Origin: Rhyacichthys aspro
Lineage: Eukaryota > Chordata > Actinopteri > Gobiiformes > Rhyacichthyidae
DNA length: 64,000 bases
Assembly (NCBI GenBank): GCA_036850595.1
Contig: CM072159.1
Span: 33,224,636 to 33,288,635 of the forward strand
Direction: 5' to 3'
A program made the translations under genes and the position numbers. Position 1 is the stretch's first letter. The number at the start of each line of letters is the position of its first letter. Under the pieces are notes generated by a model, which was not told where the DNA came from, did no database searches, and was given only the letters and a program-made list of their open reading frames with translations. Below, piece by piece: positions 34,601 through 40,686 of the stretch.

Positions 34601-35465
34601 AAACTTTAGGAGATTACACTGAAAAACTAAATGAAACAGGAACAAAATCAGACATGGACTTGGTATAGGAAAGAAAAGATGAAAGAAAAAAAGAAAAATG
34701 CATTTTAAAAAGTGGTTAGGATTTTATTATTTGAAGATTTAACATTTTCTTAATCAAATATTTACCAAAACTTCACAAAGCCATAAATAAGTGTCTGAAT
34801 TATAGCAGTATTTGATGAAAAGAAAGGTTTAGAATGAGTTTCTGTTTGTTTTAACTGCGTTCCCTTGTTTTGTAATTACAGAAAGCTGCAGTCCAAGTCC
34901 ACAGTGATTTATGAAAGAGAGAAGCCCACTCCCAAATCAGTCTCTGAGAACAGCAGCGCCCCCAACAGGAAGAGAGCAGCGCTGAGAACTGCACAAACAG
35001 AGCCCAGTCCTCATGTGGAGAGCAGCGCCCCCAAGAGGAAGAAACCGGACTCTGCAGCCGAGAGGTGAGTCCTCAGTCTCTCCTTCACTAGAAAAGTAAA
35101 AAACTATCAAATACAACCAAATCTTGAACTAAATATATGTCTCAGATTAATTTTATTTGTTCATGAAATATTAAGCCACTTTTTGCTACAAAGATATATA
35201 TATAATCAGCTCAAATCCAACTAAAACCTGTCCAAATCCAACTAAAACCTGTCCAAATACCTGTTTAAATCCGTTTATATCTTGTTTTAATCCATTTAAA
35301 ATCTGTTGAAATCCAAGTAAAACCTGTTCAAATCCATCTATAACTTGTTAATAAACCTGTTCAGATCCATTTTTAACCTGTTAAAAAAAAAACCAACTAA
35401 ATAAATCAAATGTCTCTGTTTCCTTCAGTCTGGAGAGCTCTTCGTCCAGTTGTGTCATTCTCTGA
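13466..35465 (+). CDS. arhgef39: arhgef39, Rho guanine-nucleotide exchange factor 39 (DH-PH protein)
   Basis: Ten coding exons (listed below) join in phase into about 407 residues; the human protein, as I recall it, is about 335. The family exchanges GDP for GTP on Rho-type GTPases. Residues about 18-225 form the DH domain: the QEQRDRWERKRSRTAKELVQ start, the FFVDILNAKGTL segment and the LKKSKAFRRFKKLQESRPEF helix match the remembered ARHGEF39 pattern. Residues about 228-335 form the PH domain, with GRWYIREGCL, KMFFLFSDVLL and LLLMSSDKQDFSDWCQSLT. The tail beyond 335 is not in the human protein; it has two basic clusters (NRKR, PKRKK) and ends in CVIL, a CaaX-type prenylation motif. The start ATG has A at -3. 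Several introns carry minisatellite. Identity is firm; the 3' end is less sure because an alternative microexon lies downstream. Confidence 0.9.
13690..14876 (-). repeat. 21-bp minisatellite array in arhgef39 intron (long, with higher-order repeat)
   Basis: Core TTAGTTGGATTTGAACAGGT recurs more than 50 times. A block starting at 13791 is repeated from 14259 with the same run of unusual variants (GATCAGACTTTAG, AAGTAGTATTTC), giving a higher-order period of 468 bp. Confidence 0.93.
14909..15003 (+). CDS. arhgef39: arhgef39 coding exon 2
   Basis: Acceptor TTCTGGTAG, donor CA|GTGAGT, 95 bases. Encodes FFVDILNAKGTL and the following DH helix. The acceptor lies only about 30 bases beyond the end of a minisatellite array, so array sequence occupies part of the branch-point region. 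Confidence 0.88.
15355..15740 (+). repeat. Interspersed repeat family A, subfamily B copy
   Basis: Shares AAAAAGGAGCGCTCCCATTGG-type sequence with family A but has its own middle (AACAACGAAGGAACAAGG) and a GGAGAGTGGAGTCTGAGGCT end. Its inverted relative is at 34215-34535. Confidence 0.75.
15741..16775. other. arhgef39 intron 2 unique part
   Basis: No repeat is recognised at 16070-16600, where composition is balanced and several open frames overlap on both strands, probably by chance. It is compatible with conserved intronic non-coding sequence. No domain is seen in any frame. Confidence 0.4.
16776..17132 (-). repeat. 21-bp minisatellite array next to arhgef39 exon 3
   Basis: About 17 units of GGTTTTAGATGGATTTGACC and related forms. 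The last unit ends about 40 bases before the exon 3 acceptor. Confidence 0.9.
17171..17291 (+). CDS. arhgef39: arhgef39 coding exon 3
   Basis: Acceptor TATTTTGCAG, donor CGG|GTACGA, 121 bases. Encodes HLENGYFGSGFDQFCPDL and the YITYVDNIYSAH helix of the DH core. A reverse-orientation 21-bp array ends about 40 bases upstream. Confidence 0.88.
17376..17494 (+). CDS. arhgef39: arhgef39 coding exon 4
   Basis: After an 84-base intron, the smallest of the gene. Encodes the highly conserved DH helix KKSKAFRRFKKLQESRPEF and LLELPLLRIHQ. The donor is CA|GTAAGA. Confidence 0.9.
17643..17893 (+). repeat. Interspersed repeat family A, copy 2 (truncated)
   Basis: Matches 506-760 and 54790-55040, including the GACAATCACATGCTCC segment shared with the il17ra copy. 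It stops after GGGAGACAACA. Confidence 0.8.
17894..20605. other. arhgef39 intron 4, unique part with hAT-like remnant
   Basis: About 18972-19230 starts with CTAGGGCTGCAACAATTTAT, the CAGGGCTGCA-type terminus of hAT elements, and is AT-rich to the TAATCAATAAG end. About 18340-18700 and 20190-20400 are repeat-free with several TTAATTA cores and look like conserved non-coding islands. No exon is supported. Confidence 0.45.
20410..20605 (+). repeat. Duplicated intronic leader, copy 1
   Basis: The segment from GAATTAAATCCTGTCGTTC to CATTTAGTCCTGGTTTAAAT recurs at 22610-22945 in the next intron, where about 150 extra bases interrupt it. In both places it runs straight into a 21-bp array. Confidence 0.8.
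20606..21292 (+). repeat. 21-bp minisatellite array with 63/126-bp higher order
   Basis: About 33 units. Three variants follow in fixed order (CCATCY, CCAACT, CAAACT before AAAACC), giving a 63-bp super-unit; alternation of CATCC and CATCT gives 126 bp in part of the array. Confidence 0.92.
21293..21847. other. arhgef39 intron 4, unique part
   Basis: Contains three TTAATTAGA-type words within about 170 bases (about 21478, 21506, 21630) and no minisatellite. It may be conserved non-coding. The open frame at 21641-21850 has no recognisable domain. Confidence 0.4.
21848..22020 (+). repeat. 21-bp repeat, short degenerate array
   Basis: About eight imperfect units of AAACCTGTTCAAATCCA type. Confidence 0.7.
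22509..22579 (+). CDS. arhgef39: arhgef39 coding exon 5
   Basis: Acceptor CGTCTCTCAG, donor C|GTAAGA, 71 bases. Encodes YKHFLQDLTANTSPNHPEF, the usual DH segment before the last helix. Confidence 0.88.
22610..22945 (+). repeat. Duplicated intronic leader, copy 2 with insertion
   Basis: Matches 20410-20605 on both sides of an interruption at about 22725-22870. The two copies lie on either side of arhgef39 exon 5. Confidence 0.78.
22946..23555 (+). repeat. 21-bp minisatellite array with 42-bp higher order
   Basis: From about 23000 to 23230 two unit variants alternate (CTGAATAAAACCTGTACAAA and CCACCTAAAACCTGTTCAAA), a 42-bp super-unit. The 3' part uses CCAACTACAACC variants. Confidence 0.9.
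23556..24067. other. arhgef39 intron 5, unique part
   Basis: Balanced-composition sequence between two arrays. No gene or known repeat is recognised. Confidence 0.4.
24068..24275 (+). repeat. 21-bp minisatellite array, short
   Basis: About ten units of TTCAACTAAAACCTGTTCAAA type with few variants. Confidence 0.88.
24755..24991. mobile_element. Tc1/mariner-type miniature element
   Basis: The left end TACTGTGCTGTGAAAAAGT and the inverted right end TACAGCGCCATGAAAAACT are followed on both sides by ATTTGCCCCCTTCC, and the element is flanked by TA. At 237 bp it cannot encode a transposase. The GAAAAAGTATTTGCCCCCTT end is the one of the common fish Tc1-like element whose transposase 3' part lies at 52010-52480. 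Confidence 0.82.
25138..25266 (+). CDS. arhgef39: arhgef39 coding exon 6
   Basis: Acceptor CTGCTGCAG, donor G|GTTAGA, 129 bases. Encodes the last DH helix and the linker to the PH domain, including LQLCRVQKLLKGRKTK. A long 21-bp array starts about 140 bases downstream. Confidence 0.88.
25405..26235 (-). repeat. 21-bp minisatellite array, the most homogeneous one
   Basis: About 39 units, nearly all identical to the core TTAGTTGGATTTGAACAGGT, with a few 20-bp units lacking one T and a few GAAATGG variants. High uniformity suggests recent expansion or conversion. Confidence 0.95.
26236..26770. other. arhgef39 intron 6, unique island between arrays
   Basis: GC-balanced sequence at 26330-26600 lies between two minisatellite arrays. 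Short open frames on both strands show no domain. It may be conserved non-coding. Confidence 0.4.
26771..27150 (-). repeat. 21-bp minisatellite array with 42-bp alternation
   Basis: Units ending in GAACAGG alternate with units ending in TAAATGG from about 26820 to 26990, a 42-bp super-unit. Confidence 0.9.
27262..27560 (+). mobile_element. hAT-like miniature element, degraded copy 1
   Basis: Shares AAAATATGTTGGAT, AATATATTCAGATGTATAAA and ATTAAGATAAATAAATAAGA with the copies at 29262 and 31978. Ends are poorly kept. Confidence 0.6.
27759..27988 (+). CDS. arhgef39: arhgef39 coding exon 7
   Basis: Acceptor TTGTGTCCAG, donor AGC|GTGAGT, 230 bases, phase 0 at its end. Encodes most of the PH domain: GRWYIREGCL, then KMFFLFSDVLLQTT, then the FPLKDCSVEKVFGH strands. 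Confidence 0.9.
28170..28812 (+). repeat. 31-bp minisatellite
   Basis: About 19 units with core CTGCTGTAGTTGTAGTTTTG followed by ACCCTCTAAAG. CTGCTG and CTACTG variants are interspersed. One unit near 28527-28555 is replaced by unrelated sequence. It is unrelated to the 21-bp family and lies in arhgef39 intron 7. Confidence 0.95.
29262..29615 (+). mobile_element. hAT-like miniature element, copy 2
   Basis: Runs from TTGATTATGGGAAAAAT to TTTATTGCACAGCCCT. The reverse complement of the right end (AGGGCTGTGCAATAAA) is a hAT-type terminus. It is clearly related to 31978-32315 across its length. Confidence 0.7.
30530..30640 (+). repeat. Interspersed repeat family A/B, 3' fragment
   Basis: Matches the 3' end of the 15355-15740 copy: AATAAAAGAAGCAGTAAAGG, then CTGTTGGAGGAGAGTGG and AAACTAAATCAGGAATTGGA. 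Confidence 0.7.
31978..32315 (+). mobile_element. hAT-like miniature element, copy 3
   Basis: Begins TAGAGCTGTTTGATTATGGG and ends TTGATTAATTGCACAGCC; the imperfect inverted ends and absence of coding capacity fit a hAT MITE. It is a close relative of the copy at 29262. Confidence 0.72.
32600..32688 (+). CDS. arhgef39: arhgef39 coding exon 8
   Basis: Acceptor TCTTTTTCAG, donor AG|GTCCGT, 89 bases. Encodes LTFPEAKLLLMSSDKQDFS and the final PH helix with its conserved Trp (DWCQSLTAAV). Confidence 0.88.
32715..33515 (-). repeat. 21-bp minisatellite array with long higher order
   Basis: About 38 units. Distinctive variants (CTTTATCAGGATTTGAACAG, then GATTTGCCCTGATTTATTG, then GGTTTTCGTTGGATTTGA) recur in the same order at about 32770, 32938, 33123 and 33310, a super-unit of roughly 168-189 bp (8-9 units). 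Confidence 0.9.
33516..34214. other. arhgef39 intron 8, no gene recognised
   Basis: A short direct repeat (ACAAGGAAATTAACCCARCTTT at about 34030 and 34130) encloses a few 21-bp units at 34075-34122. The rest is unique sequence without a supported gene. Confidence 0.45.
34215..34535 (-). repeat. Interspersed repeat family A, subfamily B, inverted copy
   Basis: Reverse complement of the 15355-15740 type, with AATGGGAGCGCTCCTTTTTA and CCTTGTTCCTTCGTTGTTGA. Confidence 0.78.
34882..35064 (+). CDS. arhgef39: arhgef39 coding exon 9 (lineage-specific tail)
   Basis: Acceptor TGTAATTACAG, donor AG|GTGAGT, 183 bases, in phase with exon 8. Encodes a Ser/Pro-rich basic tail with an internal repeat (SSAPNRKR and SSAPKRKK). 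It has no counterpart in the human protein as I remember it. Confidence 0.8.
35208..35395 (+). repeat. 21-bp minisatellite array just before the last arhgef39 exon
   Basis: About nine degenerate units of CCAACTAAAACCTGTCCAAA type. It ends about 30 bases before the exon at 35429, so it overlaps the likely branch-point zone. Confidence 0.8.
35429..35465 (+). CDS. arhgef39: arhgef39 terminal coding exon ending in CVIL
   Basis: A good acceptor (TCTGTTTCCTTCAG) is followed by SLESSSSSCVIL and TGA at 35463-35465. The last four residues fit CaaX with Leu at X, the type used for geranylgeranylation. An AATAAA hexamer occurs at about 36091. The exon is inferred from frame and splice site only. Confidence 0.65.
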
Positions 35466-37105
35466 TGGTTTCTCCTGGAGTTTGACCAAAAAGTGCCTTT
35501 GTTTCTTCATCATTTTATTATGTTACAACCAGCTACTATCAGCTTTACTTCTGCTCCATGTGCAATATTCAGAAATGTGTTTATCTACTGCTTTAAACCA
35601 AATCATGTGAATGTTTTAATGGGAGCCTTGTCGCTGCTAAGTTACGTATATTTACAATTTAGCTTCTACTCTGAGCTGTTCTAAGAAACTGAGATATTCA
35701 AATGTTCATTCCCATCATGTTTATGTAGACAATGGTACAAAGTTCATTCAAAATGGCACTTTTAGTTATGTTTCCATCGTCAACAATGGCCCAAAATAGA
35801 GGAACGGCAGTCTTTTCCGAAAGAAGAAATAAGCTCTCTTCAGACGTTTCTGTGGATTTGAAATGTTTGGATTTAGTCCAACTGAATTTTTTCTAGTTTT
35901 GTGTAAAAGTAGTGAGTGTTTCTCAGGAAAGAATACGCTCCAAAGTCGTCTCGTAGGTAAGTGCTTTATTATAATCTTTCACTTAAATACATTACTCATT
36001 ATCAGATATGCTTTTATTCAGTTTTACGCCGTCATTTTTTAACGACTGAACTGAACTTGTTATAACTGAACAGCTGCTTGGGGCTGTTTTAATAAACCTG
36101 TTAGTAACACTTTATAATAACATCTCTTATTTACAGAGCCATTAATAACCATTCAGCTACAAAACATTATGTGGCTATGTTTTCCTCCCTCTTTCTTATT
36201 TTTCCACTCTCTATTTATTGGAAAAGGAGGTGTTATTACTTTTGGTAATAATACCTGTCATATTTTAAATAGAACATTTACAAGCATTGTTCTTTTCATT
36301 TATAAAAATGTTTTTTAATGTTCACTTCTTGAATAATAAGCTCATGTATACCTATATACTCAAATAATATTTCAGCCTCTCTATATAGTTTATTCATTAT
36401 TTCATCATTAATTACATGTTTATTATAACTTTACTACTGTTTAATTGTGTGAGGTTATTATAAAGGTGTACCATTGTTTTTTATGTTATTTTCCCTTTCA
36501 ATGGTTCTTTTGCTGAGTTCTGCTAATACTTTTTTATGCAACTTTAAACATTTTCACTGCATTCAAACTTTATACAAGTTAAAAGACTTCATTCTTTTCA
36601 CATATTTTACAAGTATTTTCATAACTCTACCAGTTTTTTGTAATTGCAGTTCAGGTTATATAAGTTTTTGGTATATTTTAAATTTTATAATGGGTTGCTA
36701 TGGTTGCTAAGGACAGTGACTTGGAGTGGCACACTTTAGTTCTGCCATTCTCTTAACCTTCATGTTTCAGGCTTTTTCTGTCTGACATATTTTACTGACA
36801 GACATAAATTAAATATTCAAAATGTAGGGAAATGTGTCCTCTTTAAGCACATGTAACCCTTAAAGCTCAGTGATTAATATAATTGAATTATTATCTTTAA
36901 GGTGTGGAGAGTTCCACCTTAGTTCCCAATAGTCTTCCTTTATAAAGCCTCTCAAACTTTTTACTTTAATGGCAGTAGTTTGTATTTGTGTTTTTTCTCA
37001 CCTCGAACTCAAGCAGGTTCTGAGGGGTTCACACTTCAGACAGATTCACTCGCATTTAAAACACACGGCAAACCCAAGGCCCGGGGGCCAAATGCGGCCC
37101 TTTGC
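35466..37105. other. arhgef39 3' region, AT-rich, no further gene
   Basis: Likely 3' untranslated region and flank. A stretch at about 36104-36190 (GTTAGTAACACTTTATAATA) resembles a common fish interspersed repeat, and GGCCCGGGGGCCAAATGCGG near 37080 resembles another. The open frame at 36474-36710 is AT-driven. Confidence 0.4.
35927..35956 (+). CDS. arhgef39: Possible alternative 30-base microexon of arhgef39
   Basis: A 30-base segment with acceptor GTTTCTCAG and a near-ideal donor (TAG|GTAAGT) keeps the exon 9 frame and would encode KEYAPKSSR. I found no downstream terminal exon, so it may be chance. Confidence 0.3.
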   Translation, partial: ERIRSKVVS

Positions 37106-37962
37106 AACGTATTATTTGGTCCTCCAATGCATTAAGTGGGTTATATTTTGATTTCATGAAATCTTTAGCCAGTTTTTGCTACAAAGATATATATAATCTG
37201 CTCATCTAAAACCTGTTCAGATCCATCTAAAACCTGTTCAAATCCATCTAAAACCTGTTCAGATCCATCTAAAACCTGTTCAGATCCATCGAAAGCCTGT
37301 TCAAATCCATCTAAAACCTGTTCAGATCCATCTAAAACCTGTTCAAATCCATCTAAAGCCTGTTCAAATCCATCTAAAACCTGTTCAGATCCATCTAAAG
37401 CCTGTTTAAATCCATCTAAAACCTGTTCAAATCCATCTAAAACCTGTTCAAATCCATCTAAAGCTTGTTCAAATATCAAAATAACTTCTGTAAGACTCAA
37501 ATGAAGATGAAATCTCACTTTCAGAATTAAATAAAAGCTTCCCAATTGTCACAGTCTTCGGCCCCTGAAACTAAACCACTTTGAGTTTGACAAAGTTTAG
37601 AAAGATGGGAATAAAACACTCTTCTTTTACTGTTTACTGCAGCAGCCTCTCATCACTACACTCCAGGATTTATCTACTTTACATTTATACACATTTCTAT
37701 TTTTTTTTTATTCATAAACCTTGTATTGTAACATGACTGAATTATATCTTTATTGCATCATTGACTGTTTTCTTGATGAAGATGGGAATCATAAAATAAA
37801 AGTCTAACAGTCTGAATCCTCTCATGTCGTTTAACATCATTTATTCAAATACATTTAAGTCACAAAATCATTTCTGGAGACTTCCTGGTTTTACATGAGA
37901 TGACACTGACTTGAACTGACCACTGAGGGGCGCTGTGGGAGTCTGGAGAGCAGTAGATTTAA
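37106..37962 (+). repeat. Duplicated segment, copy carrying the transposon
   Basis: This segment, including a 21-bp array at 37203-37475, matches 40687-41560 almost base for base except for a few substitutions, a 4-base indel and array length. It ends at the TTAA (37959-37962) where the transposon starts. Confidence 0.92.
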
Positions 37963-38125
37963 AGGTCCCATATTCTGCTAAATCGGCTTTTCTGAGCTTT
38001 TAACCATGTTCTAACGTTGTTTCTACCTCAAACACATACCCAAAGTTGTGTTTTGTTTCATTCGCGCATGTTTAAGTCATTTATTTAGTTTGAGCTACAG
38101 TCCCTAAAACGAGCTGTTTCACGCA

Positions 38126-39724
38126 ATGACGTCAATATGTGAAATAAACCACTCCTCTCCAGGAAGTGCTCCTCCACACTCCTCCTGCCCCTCTCTCCTG
38201 CCCCTCTGTCAACAAGTGGAGCTCTGCAGCTCAGACACAGAGAAGCATCGCTGCTACTGTGTTAGCTTACTTACCGTCAGCAACATTCGGCTTTGGGAGT
38301 TTTACTGCGTTGTTTTCTCTCCCAAAAAAGAATTAACATGTAAGAAGTGGTTGGAGTTTATTATTCGAAACTCCCAGGGTAAAGTAGCCAAACTGGTTTT
38401 TGTCTGTAACCAACACTTCACTGAAGACTGCTTCGAAAACCTCAACATCGTCCAAACAGGACATGGCAGTTAATTTTAAAAAAGGGCGCTAATCCCACTA
38501 TAAAAGACACCGAAGAGGAGCCCAGAGCAGTAAGTACTACTATATTGCTAATGATCATTTAGAGTAGAGTTTTGTATAGTTTCGAGTTTTGTATAGCTTA
38601 CGTTTAAAGATAATATCTTTGTTTTCATTCTTTATAAAACGCTAAACTGCTGCTCATGTTGCTAAAGCACATTTTGATAATTAGCGGCTGTTACCTTTTC
38701 ACGGCAAAAACAAAGAGGTGTGAAAAGTGTCTGTAGGTTGTAGTCACATTGTCTAGTTGATTAGACCGTCGTCTTACTGTTGTTATGCTAACAGTGTGTG
38801 AATAGGGTTAGATGTGTTTGACCCTCGTTTCTTATCACGCTCTTAGGTTAGACAATGACAACTGAGTATCTGTTGTATTTTCCAGAGCACTTCTCAAGAA
38901 TCATCCAGCTCCACAGAACATACATTTCACCAACCAGAAGCAGCAGTAAATGTACAGACAACCCCTGCATTGGTGCTAACTTGATCTGTGGCTACACAGT
39001 TATCTGCAAGCAGTCTGAGGTTACACCACTTCAGAAGTAAAGGTAAACAATGCAACAAAAACCCAGATCATATGAATTATACAAAAAATGAACAACATAA
39101 GAGTACACACAAAAATGTAGGTCTTTGGTGTGTTTTTAGTCATGCATTTCATCAGGCATCCATAGAGCATTAGAGCTACAAGTACTCAATACTTTATCAG
39201 ATTAGAAGTATGTTATTTTACAACAATTCAATGAAGAAAGAAATAGCACTGTGTGTTAGATCAGAACAGCTTGTACACAAGATGAATACATGTCCCCAGC
39301 ACAGAAGCCAGTTTCCCAGTACCTTTTTTAATTCATTTTGCATATAGTGTATGTACATTCTTTACAAATTACAACAAACATTCACTTCAGAATTACGGAG
39401 CCTGATATACCCTGATGTGCCTCTTCCAGACTTGGTGAAGAGCAGGAGACAGAAATGTTCAATGTTACATACTAATGTATGTTTTTCATGTTTATTTAGC
39501 TCACTTAATCATCTTTAAATGTGACACACTGCTGTTGTTCTATCACAGGTGTCCAAGCAGCTGTTGCCACTACAAATAGGAGCACACAGGAGGGAATGAC
39601 CACTCTGATGCTTGCTCCGAGAAATCCCCAGCACCAGCTCACAAAACTCCTGCATGCAACAAACCTGAGTCGCCTGGAAGAAGAGACAAAGATGTTTGGC
39701 GATATGCTCCTTAGCAAAACCTAA
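38126..39724 (+). pseudogene. THAP-like transposon gene, decayed
   Basis: Three exons can be followed. Exon 1 ends at 38529 (GCA|GTAAGT) and contains KKWLEFIIRNSQ and FVCNQHFTEDCFENL, the C-terminal THAP pattern with the Cys-x2-His zinc ligands. Exon 2 is 38886-39042 and contains ATQLSASSLRLHHFRSK. Exon 3 is 39549-39724 and continues with GVQAAVATTNRST to a TAA. AATAAA follows at 39751. Two lesions are visible: exon 1 leaves its frame between about 38455 and 38470 (LKKGANPTIKD lies in the next frame) and TGA interrupts exon 2 at 38982-38984. THAP proteins bind DNA, and in transposons of this kind they often serve element recognition. No transposase catalytic domain is seen. Confidence 0.7.
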
Positions 39725-39794
39725 ATAATTTGTATTTATGTGGATTTTATAATAAAAATTTATGATTGGAATTACACCAGTCTTTTATTAGCAC

Positions 39795-40531
39795 TTACTC
39801 TTCTTCTGTTCTTCTTTTAACTGGTCCATAGTCTGTACGATAAATGTTATTTATATTTTGAAGAGTATATATGTTCAAGCAGTTGGCCTCCAGGCCAAGA
39901 TGTGCTGTAATACACGGAGGAGGAGCAAGAGGCTGATTTATTTGCCTTAAAACCTAAAAATGATAAATGATGATCAGTATTTACAGTAATGTAAAGCTGC
40001 ATTTATATTTACAAAACTAATTACATGTAGTTTTCATTTTACTACAAGGTTGCAGGAATGCTATCATTCATAGCATTTTATTATAACAGCAGCAGTCTTG
40101 TGCTGTAAGCCTGTAAGTATGGGTGTGCACCATAGTCTATCTGAAAACAACATAACGTGGTAAGACAGGCATAATAGTTGAAACTTTATTACACAAATAT
40201 TACTGCATAGCTCTACATATTGCTAGGCTACTTTATTATAGTTCTTTCAATACACTGCACACCAGCTCCTTAGGAGTCTCCAGGCAGCATACATTCTCAA
40301 CTTCAGTAGGCATTGTACGGTCATTTCCACATGTGCACCGATAAACAGAAGCAGTTAACACGCGCTATGCTACGGGCTACACCATAGAAACATACACAAT
40401 AAATAGTTTCTCATTTACCAAGCAGAAACGTCTTGTAGAAGCCTTCGAGGTCTTTGTGTTTGCTCATGTTCTTCGAACTCAGAATCAGACTCTGGGTCGA
40501 AGATATACGGCTCACTTACTCTCAAAGCCAT
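39795..40531 (-). pseudogene. P2X7-like zinc-motif transposon gene, decayed
   Basis: Exon 1 (40531 down to 40419) begins MALRVSEPYIFDPESDSEF and ends at TG|GTAAAT. A second coding block (about 40338-40236) reads CTCGNDRTMPTEVENVCC, the Cys-rich pattern found at the C-terminal region of P2X7-like fish proteins. A third (about 39940-39795) reads CITAHLGLEANCLNIYTLQ and ends in TAA, followed by AATAAA at 39789-39784. The expected acceptor for the second block reads CG instead of AG and that block runs into TAA, so this copy is probably dead. The true P2X7 receptor has membrane segments; none is seen here. Confidence 0.62.
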
Positions 40532-40586
40532 TGCTGAAAAAGTTATTACTACGATGTACCGTGTTTACTTCAGTCTGTTTCCAGCG

Positions 40587-40686
40587 NNNNNNNNNNNNNN
40601 NNNNNNNNNNNNNNNNNNNNNNNNNNNNNNNNNNNNNNNNNNNNNNNNNNNNNNNNNNNNNNNNNNNNNNNNNNNNNNNNNNNNNN
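40587..40686. other. Assembly gap of 100 N
   Basis: Exactly 100 undetermined bases, the usual placeholder for a gap of unknown size. The transposon breaks off on its left and the empty-site copy begins on its right. Confidence 0.98.

Larger units (their letters stand above)
37963..40586 (+). mobile_element. TTAA-inserted DNA transposon, 3' end lost in the gap
   Basis: The left junction is exact: GTAGATTTAA is followed by AGGTCCCATATTCTGC here and by CAAAGCCG in the uninterrupted copy at 41551-41568. The target is therefore TTAA. The body carries two genes tail to tail, a THAP-like gene on plus (38126-39724) and a gene with the P2X7-like zinc motif on minus (39795-40531). TTAA targets plus a THAP protein point to the Kolobok superfamily, but piggyBac also uses TTAA and I see no DDE core. 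The right terminus is not visible. Confidence 0.8.

Noticed and set aside
39795..40531. A true P2X7 receptor gene
   Set aside because: Only the Cys-rich soluble pattern is present. No transmembrane or ligand-binding segments, and the block lies inside a transposon.
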